A DNA stretch of 64,000 nt. Source: Triops longicaudatus. Its lineage: Eukaryota; Arthropoda; Branchiopoda; Notostraca; Triopsidae. Shown piece after piece: positions 34,206 to 47,200 of this stretch; positions within the stretch are counted from its first letter, which is position 1, and every line of letters begins with the position of its first letter. Below the pieces are notes generated by a model that ran no database searches, was not told the origin of the DNA, and saw only the letters and a list, made by a program, of their open reading frames with translations. Position numbers and translations under genes: made by a program. The stretch is taken from contig JAGQDJ010000174.1 in NCBI GenBank assembly GCA_022885665.1, positions 1 through 64,000 on the forward strand, read 5' to 3'.

Positions 34206-35639
34206 TTGTTTGCATGAAGTGTTCGAAAATTGTGCCCAGATAGTTTTTGAGTACCGCATAAGCTACAAAATGACACTGAAAGCTCAGCCACAGCCACACG
34301 TGGAAAATAAAAATTGGCGTTTCGGTACGGTTTGGATTGAAGCGCTGTTGACCGCTAGTCGTATGCTGTACAAATGGCAAAATAAATAAAAACGGATTTT
34401 CACACTAATAGAGTGCTAGAACAATTCTACGGTTCATTTACATTTTGCCTGGAAGTTTTCATAAGCATCTTACAACTCTACCATGTATTTTTCTTTAAAA
34501 GTTTATCTGTTAACTTTCTTATGGTAAAACACACGGCTACTTCGCCCCAACCCCTAGTCCAAACTGCGTACCCAGCATCTCGTTGTGTACGACTGGAAGA
34601 GCTTCCAGTTTTTATGGCCATTTCGTCTTACTGTTCGTCTTTTTGAAGGCGTTCAATACCTCGTTTGATACCCAGGACATTACGCTAATTGATATGCAAA
34701 GTTTTGGTCTAAAGTTTTGTACGCGCGTGACGCGAAAAATAAAAAACAGAAAAGGCCCCATCCCTCTATTCTCGGTTTTCCAAGAAAACGGTGAACTCCC
34801 CTCTAAAAAGCCTTAAGCTGTAACAGGGAAAATGGGTCCTGGCTCCTGAGTTGTATTGAACGTCAAATTCGCTTGCAGACAAAATGCTGTGACTGTTTCT
34901 AATGTGGGTAATAGAAAGACTGTTCAAAGTTGTGACTTTCAGGAAAAAGAAGCATCGATCGTATTTATGGTTTGGTAGTGAGCATTCGAAAATACTTAGA
35001 AGGCTGAAAAGTTGTTTGATACTTTCTATCCACTGTTGCCACGAAAAGTAACAAAACCGTTTTGGTTTTTTCCTCAAAGGAAAGTTCCCCGTTGTTCAAA
35101 ATAAATTTTGAAAAATAGTTTCAAAGTTCAAAACTAATGAACGTTTATGAGACGCAACCATAATAGTTAACAATACATTACCTTACACCTTAAGCGTGAA
35201 TTAGTCATATTCAACTTTATAAGAAATTCGTTCACATGAGGGCAGTTAAAATTCTACTGAAATGATATTCAATATATTGAAGCAATTTAAGTCATTAGTT
35301 CTAGACCACCACAGATCTTCATTACTGCTAAAACATTTGTAAATATTTCAAACTTTATGCAATCCGGATTAATCCAACGTGTTAGCGAACTTCACCGTGC
35401 AATATATTCTCTATCCTAGCCGGCGGCTAAATACAAGCTCCGTGTTTTTACCAAGGTGACGAGCGCAACCCTCAAGTTCTGCGGTACAACAGACACACCA
35501 TATTGTAATCTTACGGGAACCTAGCGCTGCGCCAAGTTTGGGCGTTCCCGCACCACGCGGTAGCTCTACGAGCTTATCACGGGGCTAAAAGTGCACGGCA
35601 CGGCACGGCGCGCTCAATAAGCCCCAGCGCGTCCTCAAC

Positions 35640-38611
35640 ATGGCGGGCCGCTATGATGATGATTTTTCCGGAAGGTAAATTTACGTCTTTTAACGTGCTT
35701 ACAACTCAGTTACTGTTCTACTTCAATCAGTGAATAAATGCGTGACCTCTGTGTTTTGCTTATTACATAGTTTCAAAGCTTTTATTGTGTTCTAGAACCC
35801 ATAAAAAGTGCTTGAATTTCGTGGTGAAGCTTACAAGTTTTGACATGTGCTTTGTATTTGACAGTAACAGTGAAACCTTTCTAATACATCCTTGATTCGT
35901 TTACTTTAGGCAAGGTGGATATGGAGACCGTGAACGTTACCGTGGAGGTGGTGGCGGTGGCCGAGGAGAAGGCGGCTATGGCGGCGGTTTTCGTAGCAGA
36001 AAACCTTTGCCAACCGAGCCACCTTATACCGCTTATGTGGGCAACTTACCTGATGGCATAGTTCAAGGAGATTTGGAAGACATATTTAAAGATTTCAAAG
36101 TAAATTCAACATATAAAACTCAAAATCCTTTAAATTTTTAGTGTCAAGAAAAAATGGGTACGTGTGAGTGTTTCACGTGCGTTAAGTTGTACCAGTTTTT
36201 AACTGACACTTGGAACGCGGTGCCTCCTAGGCTGTCCATAAAGAAGTGGTACGGGACAGTGTGCTATAAGCATGAATCCGTACCAGACTTTTGCAGACGT
36301 CTCAAGCTCAATGCTTGTGTTGGAGAAGTGCTTCTTTATGCGGCCTTTTTGCATTTTAATCGAACCCGGGGTTTTTAATGTTTAATTGTATTACTCACTA
36401 GCTTTAGTACCGTGTACAGATAAACAATAAATTTTGTGTAAAAGAACGAGCCAATTTTTCGGAAAATAGGGCTCAGAATTAAAACGAGGGTACAGTCTAA
36501 AAACTGAATAAAAACACGTTTGTTAGATTGTTATACAAGTTATGTTAGATAGGGCTAAGTTAAGCTAGGCAAACTTAGTTTAAGCTATGCGAATTTCTGT
36601 TTGGTTAGGTAAAGTTAAATCAGATTGAATTGTTACAGTATGTTAGGTTAATACACGTTAGGTTGTGTTAGTTTAGGTAAGGTTAGGTTTACATTAAAGT
36701 AGGTTAGATCAAGTTACTTTAGAAATAGTCACATTAGGTTAACTTACAGTTAGCTTAGTTAAGATACATTATGTTTGGGTAGTTTGCGTTATAAATGCTA
36801 ACTGCCGTAAACCTAACGTTACTCAACCTAATCTAAGTCCAACTCAAATCTTAAATCAATCCAAGTTAACCTTGAATTGAACTAATATAGTTTAACCAAA
36901 TGTAAGAAAGAATCTAATCTAACTTTGCAAATCTGTTGTTACCTAAATTATGCCTTATCTAAGCTAACAACCTCTAGTATGTGAAAACAACTTCGAAATA
37001 ATTCTCCTTCGAATGTAATCTAATACAGTATGGTCATGTTTGGGCAGCAAGAGTAAAAACGCCTCTAATAAAGCACTGTGAACTTTTCTTGTGTTTATTT
37101 TTTTAATATTTGTGCTGTTGTTTTTATTTTATTTTTATTTTATTATATTTTTTTTTACTTAGGTTCGCAATGTACGACTGGTCCGGGATCGCGAGACAGA
37201 TCGTTTCAAAGGATTTTGCTACGTCGAGTTCGACACGTTGGAAGATTTGCAAAACGCTTTGGACTGCGATGGATCTCTGCTGGAGGGGCGTAGCTTACGA
37301 GTCGACGTAGCCGAAGGGCGTAGAGATGGAGGTGGTGGGCGTGGCGGTGACCGTGGTGGTCGCGGTGGGGGTGGCTTCCGCGGTGGCCGAGATGACCGTG
37401 GAGGACAAGATTGGCAACGTGGAGGCGGTGACCGTGGTGGCCGTGAAGGAGGTTTGATATTTTATGAAAGATTTCATAATAAACCCGTTAAACAGAAAGT
37501 TATGTACTTATCTGTCCATAAAGAAGTGGCACTTAAAAGTGTTCTACGGACTTGATTCCGTACCATTTTTTATACACTATTTTATGCACCACATATATCC
37601 AGCTTATCTTAGACGGTTAATAAAAAAGTGGTACACGACAATGCCTCGTAGGCACGAATCAGTACCAGTTTTTTGCTGACAAATTTAGTAATGAGAAGTA
37701 AACGTGACAAATTGTTAAAATTAAGACTTAGAATTGTTATAAGACGTCTTAAATACAATTGTAAGGTAAAAGCCGTTTGTTGTATAATAGAGTGTCGTTA
37801 TAACGAATTCTTTTATAAAGGACTACAGTAGGATTAATTTAATTAGCGACTTAAGTAGTTATATGGAATAATTGTTTGAAATAACGACCCTCGGACATAC
37901 TGTACAGTTTTCACTCCTCGCAAAGGTTTCGTTTTTAATAGATTGTCCTGTGCAAGACTTGTTAGTAGTTGTTGTGTATTTATTGTTTTATTTATTTGTG
38001 GATACCTTTTTGAGTTCTGCAATTTTATGCATGTTTTTCGTAGGATATCGGCAAGATTCTGGCAGAGGAGGGTACAACCGAGGCGGCGGATCTTATAATG
38101 ACCGACGTGGAGGTGGTGGAGGCATGGGTGACCGCCGTGGAGGTGGTGGTGGAGACTTCAGTAATTACGGTAGCAGAAATCGACGTGATTCGGATCGAAA
38201 ACCACCACCAGAGTTCAAAGAGCCTTCTGCAGGTATTAATTATTCTTTGACGGAAGTATTTTCATAAAATATTTTATCTATGATTTTAAATGACAGATAA
38301 TAATTGTTATAATTTGTATTTTACCTTTTGCTTTTGTGATGTAGTAATTTGGATGTCTCTGTACTATTTTTTTGGTTTGCTTTATATTAATTTTAGTCTC
38401 GCTTAGTAACGTGTTATATTTCGAGCGTTTGCGTTAATAGAGTGATTTTATTTTTATTTTAGCTGATGCAGCGCAAAGGCCAAGGTTGCAACTCTTGCCG
38501 CGGACGGTAGGAGCGCCCCCAGCGGCCTTGGCTCCTACTTCTCAGCAACAGAGTATCTTTGGTGGCGCTCGTCCTCGTGAAGAAGTTCTCAAGGAAAAAG
38601 CGCCTCAGTAA
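35640..38611 (+). CDS. eIF4H: Eukaryotic translation initiation factor 4H
   Basis: eIF4H binds RNA and stimulates the eIF4A helicase during cap-dependent initiation in the cytoplasm. Five exons join in phase: 35640-35674, 35910-36099, 37163-37451, 38044-38232 and 38463-38611, giving 283 residues. A Gly/Arg-rich leader is followed by LPTEPPYTAYVGNLPDGIVQ, the start of a single RRM. RNP1 is KGFCYVEF and the domain closes with GRSLRVDVAEGRR; the intron between exons 2 and 3 falls inside the RRM. Long RGG/GGGR arrays follow. The C-terminus has the vertebrate-like tail QRPRLQLLPRTV and SIFGGARPREEV. Human eIF4H is about 248 residues; the extra length here is RGG repeats. The start lies in an AACATGGCGG context. 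The 1-kb intron 2 holds TTAGG-like words, and introns 2 and 3 hold short foldback repeats. This is the best-supported identification in the window. Confidence 0.95.
36225..36310 (+). repeat. Foldback repeat unit in eIF4H intron 2
   Basis: CTGTCCATAAAGAAGTGGTA followed about 30 bases later by GAATCCGTACCAGACTTTTG. GTGGTAC and GTACCA(C) are complementary, so the unit can fold. Related units are at 37510-37575 and 37615-37682. Confidence 0.55.
36535..36975. repeat. Degenerate TTAGG-like sequence in eIF4H intron 2
   Basis: The stretch is built of words such as GTTAGGTTAATACACGTTAG, GGTAAGGTTAGG and, in its right half, the complementary CCTAACGTTACTCAACCTAA. It resembles diverged copies of the arthropod telomere unit, in one orientation and then the other. 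Confidence 0.6.
37510..37682 (+). repeat. Two foldback repeat units in eIF4H intron 3
   Basis: CTGTCCATAAAGAAGTGGCA..GATTCCGTACCATTTTTTAT at 37510-37575, and TAAAAAAGTGGTACACGACA..GAATCAGTACCAGTTTTTTG at 37617-37676. Both are diverged versions of the unit at 36225-36310. Confidence 0.55.
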
Positions 38612-38754
38612 AAAGAAGAGATGATTTGCGGTCCTTTTTTCCTTGGAAGCCCAGTGGCGGAAAACGAAGCTAAAGCAAAGAGTAAAAAAAAGGAGATGAA
38701 TGCAAGTGTTGACGCAGCGGCAAGGAGCATGAAAAGACAATAGAGAAAATTTAA

Positions 38755-38760
38755 AATAAA
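38755..38760 (+). terminator. eIF4H polyadenylation signal
   Basis: AATAAA 143 bases after the stop codon, followed about 25 bases later by a TTCGTTCTTGGTGT region rich in G and T. Confidence 0.7.
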
Positions 38761-40262
38761 GCGAAATTCTTTCATTTCGTTCTTGGTGTAAAGAGGAGGA
38801 GAAAGAACGTTCCGTTTTGTATCCCCACCTGCATTTTAGCTATTTGCAAGCAAAACAAAACCATAAAGGTGCAGGTCTTAGATTTTCAGTCATAATCATC
38901 CCCATTTTTTTTTTTTTTTGTCTTTTTTATGTATTGCTCATAATACAGTATAAAATAAGGCGACTTTTTGAGTTAAAAAGGACCAGTAGAAAGTTTAAGT
39001 TGGAATTTGTTGCAGAGACGGCAACTATGTGAAATTTCTGCTACGGATCGTCGCAAAAAGATTTTTCTTTTCTGTTTGAGTTTTTTCCTGCGCTGCGTAA
39101 CGAGTTGCTGAGCTATAAGTTATGAATGGAAATAAGGGAGGTTTGAGTTTTTTATGGCGCAACGGGTTAAGAAAGAGCCGAATGAGAGATTTTGTAATTC
39201 CTAAAGCAAAGTGACAATTGTTCGCCCGCTGAGTACAATTTATTTTATGTAAGCGTTTCATGGGAAGCTATAAATCTTGGAAGCAAACGTTTTCGTGTGT
39301 TTGAGCGTTGTATTAATACATCATTTCTCTGCCAATTTTATTGTGTATTCTCTACATTTCAATGCTAAATATTGTTCGGCATCTTCGAGGTTTTGAACAA
39401 CCCTTGTGAATAGGGATTTGCGCCATATAATTAACTACTGATATCAAACGTAACATCGATGCAATATTATTCCTCGGAACTGTCGCAAAATTTCCACTTG
39501 AAAGGTTAATCTTTTTCTTACTTTACACATTTTCTTGGAAAATAATAGGTTTCCATAATTTTCTTCTCTTAGAACGCTAACATGTTCACAAAGAGAAAGC
39601 TGTTGTTCCTCAATCAACCTCTAAATGGTATCGATGCTAACAAGCGATAATTGATTACTAATGTAGACAACGGGTAAACACGATCTGATTGACCTTGTCA
39701 AAACGGCACCCTGTTTTCCAAACTCCCCAATCTGATTTCACAGTTCCTCAGCTGTATTTTCGATATTACATAATTGAATACGAGAATAAAAAGCAAAAAG
39801 TGAGTTTTATATGTGTCTTGTCATTTAATCCAGTTTCGTGTAGATTACAGTAGGGACAGAACAATTTGGGCTTGGGGCAAAAATCAACTTATGAACTACA
39901 AAACTTCTGTACAGAAGAAAAGGCGAACCTCTATAAATAGTTACTCATTACTTGCGTACTTCCCAGCGTCCGTATTACTGTTCGGGACACTAAACCTAAA
40001 GTTAATAGATTGTAACAAGGACAATTTAGGCTCTTTTTCAAAAGAAAAAGATACCCTTGAGAAAGACGTCATTTTTTACTTCCAGTCGTTTTCGATGTAG
40101 GCATAAAGACTATACGTGAACGTAAACTTAGACATCAAACTGTCCTGCTTTTTATGGTTCAGGAACTTTAAATTTATGTCTCAGGGCATGCTTGTTATTA
40201 CATTAATCTTCTGGGTTAACTAGGTGCTTTATATAAAGCGACCCAGTACGCTTCTCGCAAAA
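38761..40262. other. Intergenic
   Basis: No gene is supported. Frames of 70-95 codons at 38.8-40.1 kb show no motif or splice pattern. Confidence 0.4.
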
Positions 40263-41600
40263 TCAGAGTTGATTCCCGTTCCGGTGCAACTGTTGCTGTC
40301 TGTCATTAGGTTCCGAAAGTGTTCGCTGACATCCACATTGTCCGACGGCGTCTCGGCTAGTTCTTCTTTTGAGGTTTTCGTAGAGACTTCGGTAAGTCCG
40401 GACGTACGGATATCTTTCCGGCAACATCTGCAGATCTTTCTGGGTGCTCTGAGATAGGATAGGTTGCTTCAGGTTTCTTAATACGTGAACAAACGTTTTC
40501 GTTGGGTGAGACTTCTGCGATTCAGTCGAACGTCGCCTGGAATGTAAATGCACTGGTGATTTGTTCGCCCACGGCTGTAAATGCTGGCAGCTCTTGTGCA
40601 CGTTCAATACCACACCTTTAAGCAGGTTTTTGCACATTTGCTCTGGTATTGCGTCAATGTCAGCTACCGTGTCAGGTAATACAAGGATTTCGACGGTCTG
40701 CCTAGGTAGCCCCGTTGGTACGACCTTGACCTTAATCATTTGACTTTTTGCCAACAAGCTGATGAGATTTTGTTTCGAGGAACTGACGAATACGCCTTGT
40801 ATAGCTGACGTGCCCTTGCTTCTACATACGCCCACGAAATGACCCGATTTGCTGCAGTTCCTGCATTTTTTGCCATTTGCCGGGCATTTTGTGTGAGCGT
40901 GCTTCTTTTCTGCTCCAAAGTAAGAGCATTTTGCTTTCGTAGAAGGGTTGTTTGAAGGCTTGGGCTTACGAGGCGATGAAGACTTTATCTGGCTTGCCCA
41001 ACTTCGAAACGCCAAAAACTGCAACAAATCTTTCACCTTTCATCTTCTGCTTATGGAGTGCACCGGGCTTCGCAAGATTTCAGTGTCGCCACGGCTCCGT
41101 CGAGGGAGAGAGTTCTCAAGCAGCTTTCGTCGTCTGTCAAGCCATAGACAACTTGGCCTAAAATTCTCGTTACTTCACATGAGCCGCAACGATCTTTCAA
41201 GAGCTCAGGTTTTCTTGCTAAATCGCGAAGTTCACAAAGCCAGTCATCCAGTCGCTCCTCAGCCCTTTGTGTGCGCGATGAAAATTCTTGACACCAAAAG
41301 TGGTGGCTTTTCCCCACGTTTCACCGCTCTCCAGCTTAGCAATAATGGCGGTGTGGCTCTTGAGTTCTTCGGAAGTCAATCCTGCCCTTAAAACCATTTG
41401 TAACATGGATTTTGACAGACATACAAGAGGGTATTAGTCTTGTATGCTGGTCTCTCTTCTTCCTTGAGAACTGAGTCTATTGAAGTCAAAGCCAGAAAAA
41501 CTTCCATCGTGTCCTCCACACTTCGAAAGAGTCTTCAAAGTCTTCTAAATCGAAGAGAGGTGGCGTGCCATAGGGCTTAAAAGGTTTGTTTGGTATTTTA
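40263..41600 (-). mobile_element. Decayed gypsy-like retrotransposon: gag, zinc knuckles, protease
   Basis: Reading the minus strand from about 41.6 kb: PYGTPPLFDLEDFEDSFEVW (gag start), a gag core in shifting frames (RAEERLDDWLCELRDLARKP, VTRILGQVVYGL), then two zinc knuckles (CSYFG..H..KC and CRNCSKSGHFVGVC). A protease-like strand VEILVLPDTVADIDAIPEQM follows, in which the usual DTGAD is DTVAD. The gag core is broken by frameshifts; zinc knuckles and protease share one open frame of 257 codons (41036-40263). No RT, integrase or LTR was found around it. Different lineage from the 6-8 kb elements. Confidence 0.75.
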
Positions 41601-42627
41601 GTAATAGCCGGTTGTCCAATTTGTAGCACTTTTGCGCACTTTCACTGTGTAATAACTTCTAACACACGAAATCTCACTAATGTAACAATATAGGAACTTG
41701 TTCTTTACAACAACGGCGCCACGGTTTGACATTTAGCATTTAATCTTCTAATCATTTGTTGGTAATACTAATGTGGATACAAAATGCTTTCGATGGTGAA
41801 TGCTTGACTGTTTTCAAGTAACTAATTTTACACGATTGACCTTCTATTAGGCACAACTGTTTACAAGGTCACGTACCAACTGAGGCTATGCAATGACTTC
41901 TTACCAATTACTAAACCATTCACACAATTTCAATCGTGTTAACTAGCAATGCTCAAACCTTCGGTAAAAATTTGCTATGTACAGGTATTTGAAAGTAAAA
42001 TTCCAAGAATTGTTTCATTTCATACATAATCTTCCAACAGTTTAATCTTTCCACGCGAAGTTGCAGGTAACGGAGTCTCTCGATTTAAACATGGCAAATG
42101 TCCACACTCGTAGCTATTGAGAACTGAAATCGAACTAGCGATATGATTTTTAGATTATTTACAAATTCTGTGTTGTAGTTGAAACCCCATCTAGATTGAC
42201 GGTTTCTTCAGCCTTAACTTTAACACAACGTACATACTTTTTCGAATACAGATAGTTACACTATTGTTTCTACGACATTTAACAGTACTGGTTACCAAAG
42301 TATTATGACAAGCAGTCCGTTCAAAAGTACTTCTGCCAGTAGAGTTGCGACCATTTCTGTAACGCGTTCTACCCAACAAAACACGTTAAACGAATCACTT
42401 GCACAAGCTGTGACTTTTCAGGATCTTATCACACAATCAAGCGCAATACCAGCGACCAATGCCTCCAATCGGTATTTCGTTCTTAGCAACTCAACGCACT
42501 TAGCTCTCCCAACGTTTCAGGACGAACCGACGTTCTTTGCCGAAATACCTGTTGTACCGAACTTTTCAACAGTAAGCTGTAAAATACAACAGTCTAAAAT
42601 TTATTTATTTTTCACATATAGTGTATT
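41601..42627. other. Intergenic left of the hAT-like element
   Basis: No gene is supported. A 141-codon plus-strand frame (42305-42730) is Ser/Thr-rich but runs straight into the transposon below and has no recognisable domain. Confidence 0.4.
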
Positions 42628-42884
42628 CAGAGGCGCAGCTAGGAATTTGTTTCGGGGTAGGCCTGTACACTCAAACGCCCCTCAATTTGCCTCAATTCAA
42701 CTAAATTTTTATTTGCGTGGGGCCAGCTAGTATTAGCTCACCGGCCACGCAACAAGACATTCATGAATTCATGTGCATCAATGTAAGACCTGCTACAATT
42801 GCGAAATGGAGGAGTCAAGAATTTTTTTTAAGGATTTCGGGGTAGGCCTGGGCCTGCCGGGCCTACCCTCTTGCTGCGCCACTG
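42628..42884. mobile_element. Non-autonomous hAT-like DNA transposon (257 bp) with 8-bp TSD
   Basis: The left end is CAGAGGCGCAGCTAGGAATT and the reverse complement of the right end is CAGTGGCGCAGCAAGAGGGT, giving terminal inverted repeats alike in 11 of the first 12 bases. The element is flanked by an exact AGTGTATT at 42620-42627 and 42885-42892. CAGNGGCG ends plus an 8-bp duplication are typical of the hAT superfamily. There is no transposase. The internal GGGGTAGGCCTG motif is repeated near both ends. The intact duplication suggests a fairly recent insertion. Confidence 0.88.
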
Positions 42885-42892
42885 AGTGTATT

Positions 42893-44297
42893 GCTCAAAC
42901 GCATTGAGAAAGTTAACATGTTTCTAACCTTTTCTTCGTATTTCTGCACTGTTACAGTCCTGTTGGTGTCTAAAAGCATTTTATTTGAAATACACTACTA
43001 TATTTAAACCTTGTGTCCTAGGTTTGTTAGTACTAAGTGGCCTTTGCCGTTTTTCTTCTATAGATCGATTGTTCGGACCGCACTGAAATATTTTAAGCTT
43101 TCAGTTTATTAATGTCTTAAGATTGCTTATGATTCTAATCAAGCTTTGATAATTGGCTATGTTTTCTAATAAGTTTGCAGTGGCTTAGTGTGCATCAAGC
43201 TGTTTGGCTTGCAATACTGATCAGAGAAAAAGCGCGGAAAGATAAATTCAACGATGAATAAAAGTTTGACTCTATTGAGTATTATTTGACTCCACAAGTT
43301 TCATAATTTTTTTATGAATGTTCCATATTCCCAGTTCGAGCTTTCAAGTAAGTTTATTAGTACTTAGTAGAACCTTCTTTTTCTTCGTTGGCTTGCGAGA
43401 AGCTTATAAGTGATTCATTCCTTGGACTGTTTTCGAGAGCACTTTCAGCAAAGAGTGTATACTTTTCTCCGCCCAGTCCTTTAAAAGAAACGAAGCGCAT
43501 ATGACTGTCCGACAAGTTCAGGGATGACGTCGTTTTTTGTGTTTTTCCTTTTCCTTCCTTTTGTGCTGCGTTACACTACTTTGAAAAAAATACTTAGAAA
43601 TTTTAATGAGCGTTTCAAAACTTATTCTAAAATCGAAACTAGGCGTAAAACTATATTCTCGTGTCCTTATGATTTTTTTATAATTTAAGTGAGTAATATT
43701 TTTTGTGCAATATTCACGAGTTATTAAATTTGCATTGTTTGGAAAGTAAAGAAAAAATCAAATGAAAATTCATGAGTCGAATTTTGTGGTGAAGCATCTG
43801 TTCGAGAATTACTACTCGGCAGCAGCTCGAGAAATTAAAACTCAATACTAACTCGAACTAGCACAAGCGGATAGAAACTAGCACGGGCACAATAAATTAA
43901 AGCCAATTTCTTTGTCACGTAGAGAAATCTAGAGAGGTGAGGTCGTGTGACTTCCAAGCATCAATTCTGTTAAAATCCTTGTCATCTTTCCGTGTACCGT
44001 CATGCAAATATTAAAAAAGCGCTGAATCAATCTATGTATTCCACGACAGAAAGGATGCGCGCTAACTTTTTTTAAAACACGCATCACGCGTCTAAGTCGG
44101 ACTTATACACTCTGTATACAAAAAAATTTCACGGAACATAATTATTACGCAGAAATCATGTCTACCTTCTTACAACAATCTTACCGTCAATAACAACATA
44201 ACTATTTAACTTATAGTGAGAAACATAACAGAAAAAATCAGACAACTGACCCATTTAAGATTAGTAAAACAACAATTATTACAAAGTCGAGCCAAAA
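42893..44297. other. Intergenic
   Basis: No gene or clear repeat was seen. The right end is the 3' flank of the phosphatase gene. Confidence 0.45.
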
Positions 44298-47200
44298 TCA
44301 ATGACTCGTGTCAAGTCGTATGGCACGCAGCTTCCCTCTTTCCGCCAATACGCACGCAGCTTCGTTAGGTCCGCCGCAATAGCGCGAAGAACTGAACACC
44401 GTCAACAATTTGCCCTCTAACTGGACCTGGAAACCCGACATTTGTACTTCGTGCGCACGGATCACGTGCGATAACTTAAACCTCGTCAAAAATTGCTCCA
44501 AAGCTCCGACACTGAATACATGGGCCGTGCCACGCCCACTGTTGTCCACGAAACCGTTTCGGCTTTTTAAATTCTTCTCCAACTCTGGTGTTAACTCATG
44601 CAATGGATCGTTCCACAAAACTTCCCATGCTAGAGCGCTCTGCTGTTGTGGATTGGGCAACGGCTTCGGTATCTGAGCAAACGAAGCTTCTAAAGAGTCT
44701 AGCAGCAGGTCTGGAGGAGGAATACCACCGTGTGCGCAGAAAATCTTCTCATCGATTAAGGCTGCTACTGGCATTACATCGAATGCCGAGTTAACGGCTT
44801 CCCATACTTCTGCACCCAGCGCCAATCCAAACTTGTCCATACATTCACTATTAAATAACACGAACGAGTTGATTAAAATTCAGGAAATAAACAAAAACAA
44901 AAGTAAACGGAAAATAAAGAATGGCAAAAGTGAAAAAAATATTTAAAACAAAGTCAAGGTATCAAAGTATATCAAACAAAAATAATTTAACTAAAAAAAG
45001 ATTAAGGAAAGTAAAATAAGCAAAAAAAAATAATCTGAAAAAGTAAAACTCAATAAAAGTAGAAATCTTACAAATGATAAGACTATTTGAAGATATTTCA
45101 AAAATAGATTTTTTAAGCAAAGAATAGGAGTGTAAATGAAATAAAAAATAAATGTAGTTTTCATACTTCTCGAACGTAAATATTCGTTGAATGTTGCGTA
45201 ACTCATGATTGCCTCGCAAAAGGTATATTTTCTGAGGGCAAATCAATTTCTGCGTAAAAAGGTACAGAACAGTTTCCAGACTGTGCGGCCCTCTATCGAC
45301 GTAATCGCCCAAGAAGAGTAAAGACGCTGGATTGAGGACTGGACCTAACCGCCAGAGGGCTTTTTCGAAGCACATCAAGTCGCCATAGTTTCCGTGTAAA
45401 TCTCCTATACAATTCAAAATTAGCTTTCTACAAACAGCTTATTTTGAAAGTGAAATAAGATTTTCTAATATACAAAACGGCAAAGAGAAAGCGATAGTGA
45501 AATGAGTAAATTAATTTTATACAACCTAAAATGTACGTCGGAGAGGTTAACTGAACCAAACGCGGTTCCAACGCCATAATTTCACGAATTTCTTTGCAAA
45601 TGCCAATTGTCCATTGCGCTAACGAGTTTCTGTTGATCTATACATACAAAATGGCATTTGTAGCATTAGTGTTTAGAGTAAAATTGCGCTAAGGTACATG
45701 AAACGGCCGCCAGAGGTGCAACAATATTTTCATTCTTTCGAATTTCTAGGATGAGCGAATTGAATTAATTTTAGAAATTCGTTCTCAGTTTGATCTGAAC
45801 TGACCAAAATTTTTCTGAATTCCCCCAGGCCTACTACACCTTCCACTTTTTTTACCATAAAATGGCAGAATTGGCCTATTTTCGTAATTATACGCTTAAC
45901 TTGGTGGAGTCTTTTATGTACCAAGGCTGTGCTGAAGTTCCACTAAACATGGCGGCTTTAACATATAACAGCAGAGTTGGAAAAATTTAACTAATCGAAC
46001 TTAACTGACTTATATTAAATTAATTTTAGATTAATTTTAACCAAATTTGACCATTAATTTCAAAGTTTTCGACTAACTTGAAACCCCATTGAATTTATAG
46101 AACTAACTTTGAAACAAGAGCTGACTTTAGAGAAACTGATTAAAAAGATTTTCTTGTTAACTTCGACTCTTACGACCTCAAAAACTAGAAGCATTTATAT
46201 GGATTTTATCCTAATCCTCGTTCGGAAATCGCACGGAAATAAAAAACAAAACTTTGACTTGAATCGGAAAAGGGAAATAAATAGACTTTCGATTTCTTTT
46301 TATTAAAAGCAATTGATCTGCCTTAGATTCTCGGTACGTATTTCAAAACGTAAATGATTTTTTCTTTTTTGATTTTAAAAATCGTTTAAATATGATTTAA
46401 AATAGGCGAACATTTTCTTGAGTTTATCCAAGTCTGCATAACACAACTAGTGGCCATTTACAGTACCGTATCCTCGCATAATAAGTAGAAATTCATACTT
46501 TGCCCCACGAAAACGCGTCCTTATTGTGTTCTGCATCAGCTTCGTCGTCGAAAGGCTTCTCGAAATACCTTAACGCGCGCATCATTTCATTGTGACGCGA
46601 ATTCACATCGAACGTGCACACCGACTGCAGTCTTTCCACACCCATTCTACCCGACTTGACCGGTGCGTGGGACGATGAACTTAACGCATCTAAAAAATAA
46701 ACTTATCATTGATTCTTCGTGACACCAACCATAAGATTCGTCATTTGAAAGTTAATTAAAAGAAATTTTTCGTTCACTGAAAATTTACACTCCTAAAACT
46801 TTTATTCCCTTTTCTCGAAATCAAAAAATAAATAAAAAATAAAAAATCTTAATAACTAACATCTAAAAAAAATTGCATTGAATTTAAATAAAACTAAAAA
46901 TATACAACAAGGCTCAAGAATAATAAGGAAATCACCACGAATATCCCACAAGGACGCAACGTCGGTAACAATGCCTCCTCGTTTTATCTTCACCGAATGA
47001 ATGGCGAGTTCAAATTCCCTTTTGCCGTCCCACAGCGAAATCTGACGACTATCACTTGCGACACCGCCCATTTCTGGCGGTGGTGTAGGTGCAGGGTTCC
47101 GTAATTCTCCTATAGAATACCCGAACCTGAAAAGTAACGACGTCCCACGGAATTTCAATTGCCCCACGGCTTGCAAGAACTCGGTGAGCGTTAAGTAATC

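Larger units (their letters stand above)
31816..35639. other. Intergenic between the IR and eIF4H genes
   Basis: No gene is supported over 3.8 kb. It holds the inverted repeat pair 32075-32318 / 33935-34205, a C14 run (33741-33754), an A38 run (34023-34060) and, just before 35640, a CG-rich stretch (GGCACGGCACGGCGCGC) that is probably the eIF4H core promoter. Confidence 0.5.

Noticed and set aside
36535..36975. Telomere or telomeric array
   Set aside because: The TTAGG-like words are irregular, change strand and lie inside an intron with coding exons on both sides.
42305..42730. Ser/Thr-rich plus-strand frame of 141 codons
   Set aside because: It runs into the hAT-like element and has no domain or supporting splice sites.
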